In this document: positions 44,971 through 53,441 of the stretch, piece after piece
How the letters are laid out: each line of letters begins with the position of its first letter
Position numbering within the stretch: position 1 is the stretch's first letter
NCBI GenBank assembly: GCA_029219385.1
Contig: JAQXTH010000049.1
Coordinates: forward strand, 1 to 64,000
Length of the DNA: 64,000 nt
Direction of reading: 5' to 3'
DNA from: Prevotellaceae bacterium
GTDB lineage: Bacteria > Bacteroidota > Bacteroidia > Bacteroidales > Bacteroidaceae
Program-made: the position numbers and the translations under genes
Notes under the pieces: generated by a model
Told to the model about the DNA's origin: nothing
What the model saw: only the letters and a program-made list of their open reading frames with translations
Database searches by the model: none

Positions 44971-45630
44971 AATCTCTAATCTTACACGTTGTTTTTGTTT
45001 GTGCAAATTTATACATAATAACAATAATATATATAGTTCGTTACAAAAAAATTAACCACTCTTTTCTCTGATTTTTTTATTTTTAACAGCTCTTTGTTCC
45101 ATCTGTTATTTCCCAAACCACACCACAATCACCCAAAATATTCAAACGACCTATACCTATTCATCCTTTTGCAATTTTATTTCACAATCAAAGCAAATTA
45201 TTCATTATTTCTCATGCAATCAACCTGTACAAATTACCTCGTCACATATACAATTTGACGTAAAGTAGGCAAAATCGAACGCAACACGTAAAAAAAAGCC
45301 ACTTCAAACATCAAAAAAATCACGCGACGCGATCTCTCGATTTATTCTCGGCCGAAAATCTTAGTATCTCCGCCCGAAAATACTAGTATCTCCGCCCGAA
45401 AATACTAAGATTTCCGGGCGGAGATATTTCGTTAAGTCGCTTCAAAATTTTTTCAGAAAATATCGAATAAAAATACTTTGACTCGGGATAAAATTTAGTA
45501 GGTCGGCAAACGATATTATGAGCCACACGACTCAACAAAAAACAATTTCACACAAAGTGAGTTCTGTAAACTCCCACCATAAGTGATTTTCAAGAACATT
45601 ATAAAAATCAAACGTTCTTTTAAGAAAAGC
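44971..45630. other. Long intergenic region with tandem repeats
   Basis: About 660 bases between the lipoprotein gene and the HD-hydrolase gene. It contains only AT-rich sequence and the three-unit repeat at 45354-45426. A 22-codon frame near 45518 is unsupported. No promoter or terminator I can defend. Confidence 0.6.
45354..45426. repeat. Tandem 22-bp repeats ending in an inverted repeat
   Basis: Three adjacent 22-base units start with GAAAATACTAGTATCTCCGCCC-type sequence (45354-45375, 45376-45397, 45398-45419). The third is partly inverted. TATCTCCGCCCG (45387-45398) is complementary to CGGGCGGAGATA (45415-45426), forming a 12-bp stem with a 16-base loop. There is no spacer variation, so this is not a CRISPR. 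Confidence 0.7.
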
Positions 45631-46170
45631 TCAACCAAAAATCTTGTGCCACTCTAAAAATCGATCGGCACCCTCTTTCCCAAATCTCAACAGAGAATTA
45701 TATGCTTGCTCAAAAGTTAAAATCGTTTCGGGACTTGATTTTGAAAAAAACTTATCTGCGTAACATACAAGTTTTTCTTCAATTGTTTCGGGATAATAAT
45801 CATCTATTACTACTTTTCCTTTGAATTTCATCAAGGAATATCGCGACAATCCTGCTCCGGTATGTCGTTCACAAATGCGAGCTTCTTTTTCCATGCCGAG
45901 TTCTCGCAACAATTTTGCCCCGATAAAGCCATGTAACAAATAATGTTCCTTGCCTTTACAATAAATTTTCGAAGCAGAAGTGGCAAACACACCGATATCA
46001 TGCAACAATGCCCCTCTAAAGACAAGTTCTCTATCTATATCCAACCCCGGGTGGCTTGACACACACTCTAAACAACGGTTTGCAACCTGCCAACTATGTT
46101 TAAGCAAAAGCCGTCTTAAACTATCGTCGGTTGCGTAATATTTGTCTATAACGGCCAGTGGACTCATCAT
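45631..46170 (-). CDS. HD-domain phosphohydrolase
   Basis: 179 aa. HD signature: histidine H25 in LLKHSWQVANRCLE, then LVFRGALLHDIGVF (HD pair), 'EHYLLHGFIGAKLL', 'ICERHTGAGL' and 'YADKFFSKS'. It is a metal-dependent phosphohydrolase of HDIG type, substrate unknown. The start at 46170 (MMSPLAVIDKYYATDD) overlaps the preceding protease gene by 50 bases. Confidence 0.88.
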   Translation of the reverse strand: MMSPLAVIDKYYATDDSLRRLLLKHSWQVANRCLECVSSHPGLDIDRELVFRGALLHDIGVFATSASKIYCKGKEHYLLHGFIGAKLLRELGMEKEARICERHTGAGLSRYSLMKFKGKVVIDDYYPETIEEKLVCYADKFFSKSSPETILTFEQAYNSLLRFGKEGADRFLEWHKIFG

Positions 46171-48052
46171 ATTTTATCACTATTCTATGGTTTAATATAA
46201 AATCCTTGCGCAATGCAACATTAGGGAGATTGTGCACAACATCATCTAACCCCATATAATCACCAGTGGAAAAAGAATACTGAAGCACCGGATTCCAGGG
46301 ATTTCTCACCACAAAGGTATAATCCGTGTTTGGTTTAAGATGACCAAAAGACACCTCGTCTTCAAAATTTTCTTTAGGGGGAAGATTTAACACCGTGAAA
46401 TGACGCCAGTCACCCTCTTCCACAGTAAAATCGCCTTCAAAAATACTATAAGTTAGTCGTCTGCCCGACCAATAGAGTGACGACGTATTGTTTATATTCA
46501 ATCTGAACGTGGCACAGGTGTCTGCTATCTCTGTTTCATTCAACTCTATCGCCAAAGCCGGTTGATATGCCTTTTTCACGTTAACAATATCAAACGGAAG
46601 ATACATAGAATCTATCATATTTACTCCCAACTTGCGCTCTCCCACTTCACTGAATTGCAAATAAGCAACAAAAGTTGTGTCGTGTCCGGCCGCAACCATT
46701 CCGTCTGCCAAACCAAGATAGTCTATATCTACAGGAAGACCCAAGGTATCGGTTTCTGTATATGTGAAAAGTTCTATTGGACACCACACGTCAACATCAC
46801 TCTTATTACTAATATCAATATAGGCTCCCATATACATATTTGTATCGGGCTCCCGATTAAACACAATGGTATCAATATCTACCCTATGCTCTACAGCCAA
46901 AGTATCGTCTGTGACATACTCCACACTGTCAGGATTTAAAAACAATGCTTGTTGCAGATGGTTCAAACCAAACACAGTGCCCTCAAATGTAGGTTCCAAG
47001 GGGTGTTCTTGAGGAGTCAATACGCTCAAATCAAAATAACCATCATATTGACCACCATACCCCCAAGTGATATGAAAATAGCCATCGGCATCTATTCCGT
47101 CAACAACAAAAGCATGTCCCCCACCACTTGTAGTATAGCCTGCATATACAATCGGGCGTTCTGCTGACAACTCGTTGAGCAACAAATCAAACCAACGGCG
47201 TGGAGAATAATCATACTGATTTATACATCTCACATATTTATAACCAAACGCACGACGCAAAGGTTCAACAAGTCGTTCGAGTTTTGCTCCCGAAGAACCG
47301 ACTCCCCAATCCATTCTACACGCAACACCCAAATAATACGACAACTCTGCAACGGCCTTTGCCTCCACATCTGAATAATATCCGTCAACATATTGATCAA
47401 GAATATTATCAAAATCTATCTTCGTACCTGCTTTAATCGTGACAATCTCACCATTATTATCAGAACGAAATCCCGCTATAGTGTCATTAAGATATTGCGG
47501 ATATTTGTAATGGCTCACAACCTGCTCGGTTGCCGTTGCAACACAACCAACAAGACAACGCTCCAGACTGACAGCACCGTCATCATAAATATAATAAGGA
47601 CAAAGCATATTATATGGCGCAGATTGGTGACGCACACTACTGACCAACGGACTTATCGGCAAAGAAAAACCATCGGCCTTTGCCCACTCTACATTTCTGT
47701 TTACAGACGAAACCAGGCTTTGTTTAACTCTTAATATATTATATAATGCCGCAGGCATTTCTCCTGCCGAACACGTTCCCCAACCGGCAACATTAGCATT
47801 ATTGTCGTTGCCACAAACCAATACGAAAAAATCTTCTTGATTGGATTTAACCATTGCCAGATTATCTGAAGATTTCAAAATCACCAAATCTTCAGCACGA
47901 CTAAAAGATTTAGATTTGCTTACCCTACCCTCAAGACTCTTTTTTTTAATAAAATCGAGAGAAAGCCTCAACGCACATTCGTCCGACAAACCTTGCGCAG
48001 ACATGATGAGACAAGACATAAGCAAAACAAATAAAAACATTACATATTTCAT
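46121..48052 (-). CDS. C10-family cysteine protease (streptopain/interpain-like), secreted
   Basis: 643 aa with a signal peptide (MKYVMFLFVLLMSCLIMSA). There is an N-terminal inhibitory propeptide (about 20-140). The catalytic domain (about 145-350) carries nucleophile C170 in RCLVGCVATATEQV and the histidine H313 in SGGGHAFVVDGIDADGYFHITWGYGG, with a Trp just after. The remaining 290 residues are two or more beta-sandwich domains ending with an unusual tail. Members in Prevotella and Porphyromonas relatives degrade host proteins. I do not see a T9SS C-terminal signal of the usual YDLnGR form. Confidence 0.88.
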   Translation of the reverse strand: MKYVMFLFVLLMSCLIMSAQGLSDECALRLSLDFIKKKSLEGRVSKSKSFSRAEDLVILKSSDNLAMVKSNQEDFFVLVCGNDNNANVAGWGTCSAGEMPAALYNILRVKQSLVSSVNRNVEWAKADGFSLPISPLVSSVRHQSAPYNMLCPYYIYDDGAVSLERCLVGCVATATEQVVSHYKYPQYLNDTIAGFRSDNNGEIVTIKAGTKIDFDNILDQYVDGYYSDVEAKAVAELSYYLGVACRMDWGVGSSGAKLERLVEPLRRAFGYKYVRCINQYDYSPRRWFDLLLNELSAERPIVYAGYTTSGGGHAFVVDGIDADGYFHITWGYGGQYDGYFDLSVLTPQEHPLEPTFEGTVFGLNHLQQALFLNPDSVEYVTDDTLAVEHRVDIDTIVFNREPDTNMYMGAYIDISNKSDVDVWCPIELFTYTETDTLGLPVDIDYLGLADGMVAAGHDTTFVAYLQFSEVGERKLGVNMIDSMYLPFDIVNVKKAYQPALAIELNETEIADTCATFRLNINNTSSLYWSGRRLTYSIFEGDFTVEEGDWRHFTVLNLPPKENFEDEVSFGHLKPNTDYTFVVRNPWNPVLQYSFSTGDYMGLDDVVHNLPNVALRKDFILNHRIVIKYDESTGRYRQILRNRR

Positions 48053-48178
48053 AACGGCAAAGGTAACAACTTCGCCTCAAACTCAGATTGAAAAACTCAC
48101 AAAATATCTTCGTTTTCAACAAAAGTAAAAAAAACAGCACTAAAATCACGCTCCGACTTTAAAAAAATCCAAAATCAC

Positions 48179-48209
48179 TTTGAAGATTAAAAATAAAGCA
48201 CTACTTTTG
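48179..48209 (+). promoter_or_regulatory. Promoter of tRNA-Lys
   Basis: TTTG (48179-48182), a 19-base spacer and TACTTTTG (48202-48209) match the Bacteroidetes consensus exactly, 39 bases before the tRNA. Confidence 0.8.
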
Positions 48210-48248
48210 CAGCGCAAAACAAAAGAAAGAAGATTTTTCTTTGAAAAT

Positions 48249-48321
48249 GCGTCCTTAGCTCAGTTGGTAGAGCAATTGACTCTTAATCAATGGGTCCAGG
48301 GTTCGAGCCCCTGAGGGCGTA
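48249..48321 (+). tRNA. tRNA-Lys (CTT)
   Basis: 73 bases, starting GCGTCCTTAGCTCAGTTGG. The anticodon stem-loop TTGACTCTTAATCAA gives CTT. T-arm CAGGGTTCGAGCCCCTG, acceptor pairs GCGTCCT/AGGGCGT with discriminator A. It has its own promoter and terminator. Confidence 0.95.
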
Positions 48322-48326
48322 CAATC

Positions 48327-48365
48327 AAGAGGTTAGGTTACAATAGTTTCCTAACCTCTTCTTTT
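48327..48365 (+). terminator. Terminator of tRNA-Lys
   Basis: AAGAGGTTAGG (48327-48337) pairs perfectly with CCTAACCTCTT (48350-48360), followed by CTTTTATATA. Confidence 0.88.
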
Positions 48366-48392
48366 ATATATACCACATTTTCCTTTCACAAC

Positions 48393-48425
48393 AAAAAAAA
48401 GAGGCGCGTCGTAACGCACCTCTTT
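48393..48425 (-). terminator. Terminator of the beta-propeller gene
   Basis: On the minus strand AAAGAGGTGCGT pairs with ACGCGCCTCTTT (one mismatch) and runs directly into eight Ts (complement of 48393-48400). It lies 22 bases past the stop codon at 48447. Confidence 0.85.
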
Positions 48426-48446
48426 CATTATTGAAAACATCAGTTT

Positions 48447-49460
48447 TTACTTAATCTTTTCGTAGATATAAACCTCATGGATTTCCTTGGTGTATCCTTC
48501 AGCGGTGAATGGGCCCTGGCTCATGCCAAGAATAATCTGAGTACCACGGTTGTTGAGAACGAGAAGATCGTCGGTAACAGGGTCAATGCAAAGACCTTCG
48601 ATTTCGCCTGCACGACGGAAGTCGGTCATCTCCTTGAGAAGCTCTACGCGACCACCCATTGCACCACCGGCGATTTCACCTGTGCGCTTAACAACCTTGC
48701 CATCCTTATCGGTCTTAACCGACCAAGGAGTATCTTTCACAGGTTCTGTGCCCTGAACAAGACCGGTGTAAGGAGCACCGGTGATATCCATCTTGTACAC
48801 ATTGTCAGCAATGTGATATGTAGACTCACCATCATCAGCAGCAAGAAGCATTGTGCCATCTACAATAAAGATACCTTGAGTCCAATATGGTTCAGGACGG
48901 CATTGTACCTTTGTATAGTATTGTTTTGTCTCAAGGCTGTAAGCATATACATAGCGGCTGTCTACCCAGTCAGAAAGCCAAACGAGATTGCGCTCGCGGT
49001 CAACAGCAACACCAGAAACCTCTACCTGACCAGACTCAGGACGCCAAGGAATGCTCTCTACATACTGAAGAGTTTTTGCATCATAAATGTCAACAGAGAT
49101 ATTCACGCCACGACCGAGATTGAAATACTCATTGCCGGTGTAAATCTTGCCATCATACACATCGATGTCACCAAAGTGGTTTGCACCACCCTTTTTAGGA
49201 TCGGGGTTGTTGAACAACGGGTCAATGAAATTGCCCTTTTCGTCCTTAGTTTGAACTCTCTTCTGAACAAGTTTCCAATTGCGGTCGAATTTGTAAAGAC
49301 CACGAGTGTCAGATACATAGAAGTAGTCCTTGTCAGCAGCGATACCCTGACGACCGGGCACTTCAACTACCTTTTTCAAACGATACTCAGTACCAAGGTG
49401 CTGAGCGTAAGCAGCTGTAGATGCAACAGCAACTGCAAGCATTACAAAAAGCTTCTTCAT
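48447..49460 (-). CDS. Secreted beta-propeller protein, possibly phytase-esterase-like
   Basis: 337 aa with a signal peptide (MKKLFVMLAVAVASTAAYA). The remainder shows repeated strands of a propeller type: 'QGIAADKDYFYVSDTRGLYKFDRNW', 'GVAVDRERNLVWLSDWVDSRYVYAY', 'QGIFIVDGTMLLAADDGESTYH', 'EIEGLCIDPVTDDLLVLNNRGTQI'. The last phrase recalls SdiA-regulated/phytase-esterase propellers (EAEG(I/L).YDP..G.L); that is a suggestion only. It lies downstream of the porin on the same strand, next to the G3P genes, so a phosphodiester-cleaving role is conceivable. Confidence 0.75.
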   Translation of the reverse strand: MKKLFVMLAVAVASTAAYAQHLGTEYRLKKVVEVPGRQGIAADKDYFYVSDTRGLYKFDRNWKLVQKRVQTKDEKGNFIDPLFNNPDPKKGGANHFGDIDVYDGKIYTGNEYFNLGRGVNISVDIYDAKTLQYVESIPWRPESGQVEVSGVAVDRERNLVWLSDWVDSRYVYAYSLETKQYYTKVQCRPEPYWTQGIFIVDGTMLLAADDGESTYHIADNVYKMDITGAPYTGLVQGTEPVKDTPWSVKTDKDGKVVKRTGEIAGGAMGGRVELLKEMTDFRRAGEIEGLCIDPVTDDLLVLNNRGTQIILGMSQGPFTAEGYTKEIHEVYIYEKIK

Positions 49461-49532
49461 AATAATTGAAAGTTATTAGTTAGTTAATAAAAAGAATGTC
49501 GTAAAACAATTATTGTGTGTTAGAATATGGAT

Positions 49533-49580
49533 ATAAAAAGAGTGTGAACCCGCCCCAACTCAAAAAGAACGGGCTCACAC
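49533..49580 (-). terminator. Porin terminator
   Basis: On the minus strand GTGTGAGCCCG pairs with CGGGTTCACAC (one G-T pair), followed by TCTTTTTATA. It begins 47 bases after the porin stop. Confidence 0.88.
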
Positions 49581-49626
49581 CGACGGGTTTGATAAGACCT
49601 ATTTAAATCAAATCAACTTCAAAATA

Positions 49627-50727
49627 TTAGAACTTGAAGAGACCCATGATCTGTACCTGCTCAGCAGTCTTGTAACCGGGATTGTTATCACCATACATAG
49701 TGTGAGCAGCATTTACTTGGATCTTAGTGTTCTTTGTCAACTGATATGTGCAACCCAAGAGGATACGGTTGTAGTTGTTGGCATTTGCGATGTTAGTGCG
49801 ATCCTGATACCAGTCCCAACGTGCAATGGGGAGGATTTTGCCAAAGTGGTAGCCAATAAGACCATAAGCACCCTGCTCCTTAACACCGGCACCGTTCATC
49901 ATACCATATTCAGCGCGTACATCAAAACCTTCGGGATTGTTGTACCATGCACCACCTACGAAACGGTTAAGTTCTGTACCTCTGTCTTCTGCAGAAGTCA
50001 TACTTTTTTCCATAGAACCAAATGTATAAGTAGCCTTTACGTTGAAGTATTTGAAAGGTTTGAAAGTACCACTTACATAAACGTCCTTAGAGGTATTGTT
50101 ATCGTCCTTGCAAGGAAGTTGACCATTGGTAAGGGCAACATCATAGTGGAAGTAAGGAGTAACATCACCAATAAACATGATACCGAGGTCACGACCATAA
50201 TCTACGAAGTTGTAAGAATACGGATTGCGGCAAGCCATGCGATAAACAATGTTAGAGAAGTCTACAGTTTCCAAAGTAGCAGGAGAGATGTCGTAGTTCT
50301 CATAACCGAGCGGAGTATAGAACTGACCTACGCGAACCTTAAACTCGGGCATAATCTTCCAAGTTGCGAAAGCGTCCATTACCTGAATGTTCTTCTGACC
50401 ATTACCGTTGGTAGAACCTGCGATACCATTGAAAGCTTCAATCTGGAGACGGAAATCAATGTTTTCGCCGCAGTTACCATCCATGATTAAGCGAAGACGC
50501 TTAGCCTGGAATGTAGATTTAGCGGTACCTTCTTTAGGAGTGTTGGTATAGTTCCAACCAGTCTGCAAATAACCGGAGATTTTGGGAAGTGCAGAGCAAG
50601 GAGCAGCCTGAGCTGTGGCAGTAGCAACCTCGATGTTAGAGGTTTCAACATTTTCTTCGTTTTCGTTTGCAGCAAAAATCGGGCTAAAAGCCAATGCTAC
50701 GATCGGGAGTACAAATAAACGTTTCAT
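49627..50727 (-). CDS. OprO/OprP-type phosphate-selective porin
   Basis: 366 aa with a signal peptide (MKRLFVLPIVALAFSPIFA) and a short acidic linker. A 16-strand-type porin barrel follows: 'KISGYLQTGWNY', 'FQAKRLRLIMDGNCGENIDFRLQIEAFNG', 'VMDAFATWKIMPEFKVRVGQFYTPLGYENYDISPATLETVDFSNIV', 'GRDLGIMFIGD', 'RILLGCTYQLTKNTKIQVNAAHTMYG', ending in an aromatic (F) as expected for outer-membrane proteins. Likely lets phosphate or phosphate esters through the outer membrane. It has its own promoter. Confidence 0.88.
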   Translation of the reverse strand: MKRLFVLPIVALAFSPIFAANENEENVETSNIEVATATAQAAPCSALPKISGYLQTGWNYTNTPKEGTAKSTFQAKRLRLIMDGNCGENIDFRLQIEAFNGIAGSTNGNGQKNIQVMDAFATWKIMPEFKVRVGQFYTPLGYENYDISPATLETVDFSNIVYRMACRNPYSYNFVDYGRDLGIMFIGDVTPYFHYDVALTNGQLPCKDDNNTSKDVYVSGTFKPFKYFNVKATYTFGSMEKSMTSAEDRGTELNRFVGGAWYNNPEGFDVRAEYGMMNGAGVKEQGAYGLIGYHFGKILPIARWDWYQDRTNIANANNYNRILLGCTYQLTKNTKIQVNAAHTMYGDNNPGYKTAEQVQIMGLFKF

Positions 50728-50821
50728 GCTTAAAAAATTTTAAAAATTAATAATTACACAATTTATTTGAGTTGTTTTACGTATTGTTGTCTTATTTAGA
50801 CTTTTGCCATATTAGACAGTA

Positions 50822-50851
50822 CAAAGATAACACTATTTTAGAACTTACAAA
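50822..50851 (-). promoter_or_regulatory. Promoter of the porin gene
   Basis: On the minus strand TTTG (complement 50848-50851), an 18-base spacer and TATCTTTG (complement 50822-50829). The spacer is one base short of the usual 19. It predicts a leader of about 90 bases. Confidence 0.6.
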
Positions 50852-50892
50852 GCTTTTTTAGACTTTTTTCGATGTTTTCAGCCTGTTTTGTG

Positions 50893-51768
50893 TTAAACGC
50901 CCTTAATTTTGCGTGCTTTAATGAGCAATTTGCCGAACTCTTCTATGTTTAGTGCCGTTATGTCGGGTTGTGGTGTGGAATTGATAGCTGTTTCGAGCGT
51001 GGTCTCTCCCGAAAGCACCAAAACCCCTACTCCTCCGGCATTTTGAGCAGTGCGAACATCTGTATATATTCTGTCACCACACATGGCGATCTCCTCGGGT
51101 TGAAGCCCGAATTTTTCTCTGATACCTTCAAGCATTCCCGGATTTGGTTTACCTATTACAATATCAGCCTTTCGCCCACAAGCAGCCTCAATACATTTTT
51201 GTATCGAACCGCAATCGACCAAGATCACGTCTTGATCTGTTGGGCAAACCCAATCCGGATTGGTGGCAATATAGGGCACTCCCTGCGAAGCCCACCATGT
51301 TGCACGACACAAGCGTGAATAAGTCAAAGTGGTGTCAAAGGCAACGACAAGAATATCGGGCCTCTCATCAGGGCTGTCTGCCACAGACTCAAAACCTGCA
51401 TCTTGAAATTCCTTTATCATGCTCGGAGTTCCTAATAAAAATAGGCGTCTTGCTTCGGGGAAATGTGTTTTGATATACTCTATTGTTGAAATTGCAGACG
51501 TGTACATTTCGTCGGGAGTAGCAGCAATACCGAGTTTTTCCAAGCGTTTCAAATAATCCTCCCTGCTTTTTGTAGGATTGTTTGTGAGAAAAGAATAACC
51601 AATGCCGTTATCCGTAAGAGTCTGCAAAAAAGGTTTGGTGTAAGGAAAAAGAGTAGAGCCCATATATATGGTGCCATCCATATCAAGAGCAACGTGTTTG
51701 ATTTTTGAGCAAGCACTCATGAGTTGCTCCTCGCTCATTGGCGACATATACTTATCAAAATCAACCAT
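50893..51768 (-). CDS. HAD-IIA hydrolase (NagD/phosphoglycolate-glycerol-phosphate phosphatase type)
   Basis: 291 aa from the ATG at 51768 (MVDFDKYMSPMSEEQLM). A start at 51825 would lie inside the predicted promoter. Motif I is ALDMDGTIYMGSTLF, followed by 'YSFLTNNPTKSREDYLKRL', motif III K in 'IGKPNPGMLEGI', and motif IV MCGDRIYTDVRTAQNAG. NagD-fold phosphatases act on sugar or glycerol phosphates, which fits the glp neighbourhood; the actual substrate is not shown. Confidence 0.9.
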   Translation of the reverse strand: MVDFDKYMSPMSEEQLMSACSKIKHVALDMDGTIYMGSTLFPYTKPFLQTLTDNGIGYSFLTNNPTKSREDYLKRLEKLGIAATPDEMYTSAISTIEYIKTHFPEARRLFLLGTPSMIKEFQDAGFESVADSPDERPDILVVAFDTTLTYSRLCRATWWASQGVPYIATNPDWVCPTDQDVILVDCGSIQKCIEAACGRKADIVIGKPNPGMLEGIREKFGLQPEEIAMCGDRIYTDVRTAQNAGGVGVLVLSGETTLETAINSTPQPDITALNIEEFGKLLIKARKIKGV

Positions 51769-51786
51769 AACTATATATAAATAATG

Positions 51787-51829
51787 TGTCATGTCTCCCA
51801 AAAAGATTTCTCTCTCGAAAGACATGACA
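51787..51829 (-). promoter_or_regulatory. Inverted repeat at the HAD-IIA transcription start
   Basis: TGTCATGTCT (51787-51796) is exactly complementary to AGACATGACA (51820-51829), with 23 bases between. The right arm covers the predicted start site and the end of the -7 box, so it could be an operator or an RNA leader hairpin. It has no downstream T-run, so termination is unlikely. Confidence 0.4.
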
Positions 51830-51857
51830 AAGATAGAGATTAATTTTAACCTACAAA
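51828..51857 (-). promoter_or_regulatory. Promoter of the HAD-IIA gene
   Basis: On the minus strand TTTG (complement 51854-51857), an 18-base spacer and TATCTTTG (complement 51828-51835). The transcript would start near 51824 and open inside the inverted repeat at 51787-51829. Confidence 0.6.
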
Positions 51858-51908
51858 CAATTTAGGGGTTAAAATTCAATGAATTTCAAAAAAACTAACA
51901 AATTACCT

Positions 51909-53393
51909 TTATTCGTCGTATTTTATTTTAGAAGCACGCTCATATCCATCACGCGGAGCCTGCCACATTGAAATCAAAATAAACATGCCGATAAACGCCA
52001 CGACAATAATGGTAGAAAACACTCCAGTCCAGCCAAATGCAGAGTCTGCAATATAGCCTACAAGCAGTCCCGAAAGACCTGCACCGAGATAACCCAAAAT
52101 GCCGGCAATTCCATTGGCACGCGCAGAAGCCTCTTTGGTAGCTTGGTTGCCAAGTTCTATACCTATCAATGCTTGAGGGCCATAGATAAAGAAACCGGCA
52201 CCAACAAGCACGGCAGCCGTAACACCAAGACCGGCTGTATCGGGAAGAAAACGGAAAATAAGCATAAACAAACCTGCACCTGCCATGCAGACCACACACA
52301 TGCGATGTCCTTTTCCTTTAAATAATTTGTCTGTAAGCCAACCGGCACACAAAGTACCCACGATACCGGCAATTTCAAAGGCAGCGACAGTCCAAGCAGC
52401 ATCCTTAATATTCAAACCGCGACTCTCAGTAAGAAACTTAGGACCCCAATCAAGAATACCCATACGAACGACATAAACAAAGAGATTGGCAATACAGAAA
52501 GTCCACACCCAACGATTTTTCCAAACCATTTCGAGTTCAAATTTTTTCTTTGCAGCCTTGTTCACGGTTTCTTTCAATTTTCCAAGTCCGGTATCGGGCA
52601 AATCGGGAAGCCCCACATCTTTAGGCTCGTCTCGCAAAGCGATAAGAATGTAAACAGCTCCGGCAACCGCCAACATCGCAGGAATATAGAAACACCATTT
52701 CCAAGCACCTATATGTGCGGCATAAGAGAGTGCCTGTTCGGCAGCCTTTGCATCGCCACCCAAATTGGCAGTTATGTTGGCCACCACTTCAGCATTGGCA
52801 CTGAGATCTGTGCCAAGATTGCCCATAAGATAACCACACAAAACCACTGCGAGCGAAGCTCCGACAGAGTGAGAGCAATTCCAAACAGACATCTTTGTTG
52901 CCAACTCAGAAGGATGAATCCAATGTGGCAAAATTCGTGCACACGGAGGATAGCCCATTCCTTGGAAATATTGATTAAGAATAATGGTTACTCCCATCAC
53001 AAGTGTGAGGGTCTCTATCATACGGGGACCGTTTTGTTCTCCCGTTATAAGACAACTCAGATCGGCACCAAAACCAAACGCAAAATTCGCCAAAGCACAC
53101 AAGAACAAACCAACAGCCATCACTATACGACCGCGAACACGATCAACCACATAGCCATTGATAAAGCGTGAGAAGCCATAAATCAAAGAGCCGGCAAATA
53201 TAATCCAACCAAAACTTTTGTTAGAAATGCCATATTCGGCAGTAAGACCGGGCATCGCGAGCGAGAAATTCTTACGTACAAAATAAAACAACGCATAACC
53301 TATCATGGTTACAGCGATAGTACTCATCTGCCACTTTAGAAACTTCTTGCGATGTTCACCTAAAGGTGCATAAACAGATTTTTTTGCTTCCAT
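51909..53393 (-). CDS. GlpT-type MFS transporter, copy 1
   Basis: 494 aa, twelve membrane helices. It opens with 'FLKWQMSTIAVTMIGYALFYFVRKNFSLAMPGL', matching the organophosphate:phosphate antiporter (OPA) family of GlpT/UhpT. 'FSRFINGYVVDRVRGRIVMAVGLFLCALANFAFGFG', 'GMGYPPCARILPHWIHPSELATKMSVWNCSHSVGASL' and 'IDWGPKFLTESRG..' type segments are present. It exchanges an organic phosphate (here probably glycerol-3-phosphate) for inorganic phosphate. Second of two tandem OPA genes, 48 bases after copy 2. Confidence 0.9.
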   Translation of the reverse strand: MEAKKSVYAPLGEHRKKFLKWQMSTIAVTMIGYALFYFVRKNFSLAMPGLTAEYGISNKSFGWIIFAGSLIYGFSRFINGYVVDRVRGRIVMAVGLFLCALANFAFGFGADLSCLITGEQNGPRMIETLTLVMGVTIILNQYFQGMGYPPCARILPHWIHPSELATKMSVWNCSHSVGASLAVVLCGYLMGNLGTDLSANAEVVANITANLGGDAKAAEQALSYAAHIGAWKWCFYIPAMLAVAGAVYILIALRDEPKDVGLPDLPDTGLGKLKETVNKAAKKKFELEMVWKNRWVWTFCIANLFVYVVRMGILDWGPKFLTESRGLNIKDAAWTVAAFEIAGIVGTLCAGWLTDKLFKGKGHRMCVVCMAGAGLFMLIFRFLPDTAGLGVTAAVLVGAGFFIYGPQALIGIELGNQATKEASARANGIAGILGYLGAGLSGLLVGYIADSAFGWTGVFSTIIVVAFIGMFILISMWQAPRDGYERASKIKYDE

Positions 53394-53441
53394 AATGAAT
53401 AGTATTTTAGATTGTTATGATTTAAATGTCAATTATACTAT

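Noticed and set aside
45354..45426. CRISPR-like array
   Set aside because: The 22-base units abut directly with no spacers, and the last unit is inverted. No cas genes are nearby.
48477..49469. 330-codon plus-strand frame over the beta-propeller gene
   Set aside because: It is antisense to a secreted protein gene with a signal peptide and propeller repeats. The plus-strand translation shows no motif, and the codon pattern follows the minus-strand gene.
49702..50490. 262-codon plus-strand frame over the porin
   Set aside because: Antisense to the porin, whose signal peptide and barrel motifs are clear. The plus-strand translation has no recognisable feature.
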